DNA of 64,000 nt from Periplaneta americana (lineage: Eukaryota > Arthropoda > Insecta > Blattodea > Blattidae): contig NC_091117.1 in assembly GCF_040183065.1 (NCBI RefSeq), positions 112,013,001-112,077,000 on the forward strand, written 5' to 3'. The position numbers and the translations under genes are program-made. Positions 62,892 to 64,000 of the stretch are shown one piece after another. Within the stretch, counting starts at the first letter, position 1; each line of letters starts with the position of its first letter. The notes under the pieces were generated by a model. The model did no database searches and was not told the origin of the DNA. It was given only the letters and a program-made list of their open reading frames with translations.

Positions 62892-64000
62892 ATTGCAGCT
62901 GTGCAGCGCATAGGTTATCATGAAGCTAAGAAAAAGAAACCATGGTTTTATGAAGATTGTTGCATTGCAGTAGAAAGAAGGAAACAGGCAAAATTGAAAT
63001 TCTTACAGGATCCAGTTGAGGAGAAGAGAGATAATTATTTCAATGAAAGACGGGAAGCAAGTCGTACACTTAGGAATAAAAAGAGAGATTACTTGAAGGA
63101 AAAACTGAATGAGGTAGAAACAAATAGTAAGAATAAAAACAGTCGAGATTTATATAAGGGTATAAAGGAATTTAAAAATGGATATCAGGCAAGGGTAAAC
63201 CTAATCAAGGATGAAAATGGTGACTTGCTTGCAGACTCTCATTCAATCCTTAAGAGATGGAAAAACCATTTTGGGCAACTATTAAATATATATAGGCCAA
63301 GTAGAAATAATCGGGACGAAATTGAAATACAAACTACTGAGCCATTTATACCGGAACCCACACCTTCTGAAGTCGAAATTGGGATATAAAATATGAAAAA
63401 GTACAAGTCTCCAGGTATTGATCAAATTCCAGCAGAATTAATACAAGAGGGTGGAAGCGTATTATCTAGCGAAATTTATAACTTGTACTTGCAAATTGGG
63501 AAAGGAAATTGTACCAGAACAATGCAAGGAGTCCATAATCGTACCTATTTTTAAGAAGGGGGACAAGACTAACTGTAGTAACTTTCGAGGAATATCACTT
63601 TTGTTAACGTCGTACAAAATTTTGTCGAATATCCTTTTGAGAAGATTAACTCCATATGTAGGTGAAGTTATTGGGGTTCATCAGTGTGGTTTCAGGAGTA
63701 ATAGATCGACTATTGATCAGATTTTTTATATTCGACAGATATTGGAGAAAAAATGGGAGTATAAGGGTACAGTACATCAGTTATTCAAAGATTTCAAAGA
63801 GGCGTATGACTCGGTTAAGAGAGAAGTTTTATATAATATTCTTATTGAATTTGGTATTCCCAAGAAACTAGTTCGATTAATTAAAATGTGTCTTAGTGAA
63901 AGTTACAGCAGAGTCCGTATAGGCCAGTTTCTATCTTATGCTTTCCCAATTCACTGCGGGCTAAAGCAGGGAGATGCACTATCACCTTTACTTTTTAACT
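62892..64000 (+). pseudogene. RTE LINE linker and N-terminal reverse transcriptase (partial)
   Basis: KKPWFYEDCCIAVERRKQAK to 63389 is the linker. It is followed out of frame by KYKSPGIDQIPAELIQEGG, ESIIVPIFKKGDKT-like sequence, CSNFRGISLL-like sequence and ALSPLLFN at the edge. The catalytic YADD box lies beyond 64000. Frame breaks are near 63390, 63500 and 63660. Confidence 0.8.

Larger units (their letters stand above)
61716..64000 (+). mobile_element. RTE-type LINE, running off the right edge
   Basis: The 5' region (GACAGCCGATAAGGGGTGAT, GGGCTAACAACCCATCACC) leads into an endonuclease and reverse transcriptase on the plus strand. Sequence continues to 64000 inside the RT domain, so the 3' end is outside the window. 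Confidence 0.8.

Noticed and set aside
1-64000. CRISPR array, operons, bacterial promoters or ribosome-binding sites
   Set aside because: Introns, SINEs, poly(A) signals and eukaryotic transposons show nuclear animal DNA. The direct repeats seen are microsatellites or transposon ends, not spaced repeats with unique spacers.

Overview
This window is a gene-poor stretch of a large, repeat-laden animal genome, most likely an insect. The insect call rests on the transposon families seen (Penelope-like elements with GIY-YIG domains, RTE- and CR1/L2-type LINEs, mariner, pogo and hAT relatives) and on tRNA-derived SINEs that share one 3' tail. A cockroach or related large-genome insect is my best guess, but that is inference only. 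The only convincing host gene consists of three phase-0 plus-strand exons at 32732-32842, 37012-37137 and 43344-43676. They encode the coiled-coil C-terminus of one protein and are followed by a stop codon and an AATAAA signal at 43802. Nearly everything else is transposon-derived and mostly decayed. Layout, 1-15100: a possible right end of a pogo-like element (to 414); an R2-clade LINE C-terminus flanked by inverted repeats (723-1999); a minus-strand LINE 3' end (2618-3345); an array of palindromic motifs (4064-4536); and a deep nest. The nest is a minus-strand Penelope-like element (PLE1) split by a non-coding element with about 1.37 kb LTRs (6300-13907). That element's right LTR is itself split by a second Penelope-like element, PLE2 (9646-13140), flanked by a 12-bp target duplication. 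PLE1 then meets an inverted copy of its own 5' region (to 14868). Layout, 15100-32000: an unassigned transposase-like pseudogene; a third Penelope-like element (17101-20220) interrupted by a non-autonomous hAT; several hAT, mariner and DDE remnants; and a nearly complete minus-strand CR1/L2-type LINE (27019-31740). The LINE's first ORF carries a 2A-like motif, a PHD finger and an SGNH esterase domain. Layout, 32000-44000: the host exons, with introns holding SINEs, MITEs, a gypsy remnant, a tandem duplication with a MITE in only one copy, and a tandem array that resembles repeated 3' splice sites and runs straight into the last exon. Layout, 44000-64000: Harbinger-like, mariner-like and pogo-like MITEs; a near-perfect inverted repeat with a ribozyme-like loop (47619-47770); a solo gypsy-like LTR (50042-50820); LINE fragments; a hAT pseudogene; and a multi-copy family coding sequence cleanly interrupted at a TA by a pogo-like transposon (59860-61114). 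An RTE-type LINE runs off the right edge. The recurring theme is Penelope-like retroelement ends that contain hammerhead-ribozyme-like motifs, usually arranged as inverted pairs. At least six such motifs are visible.
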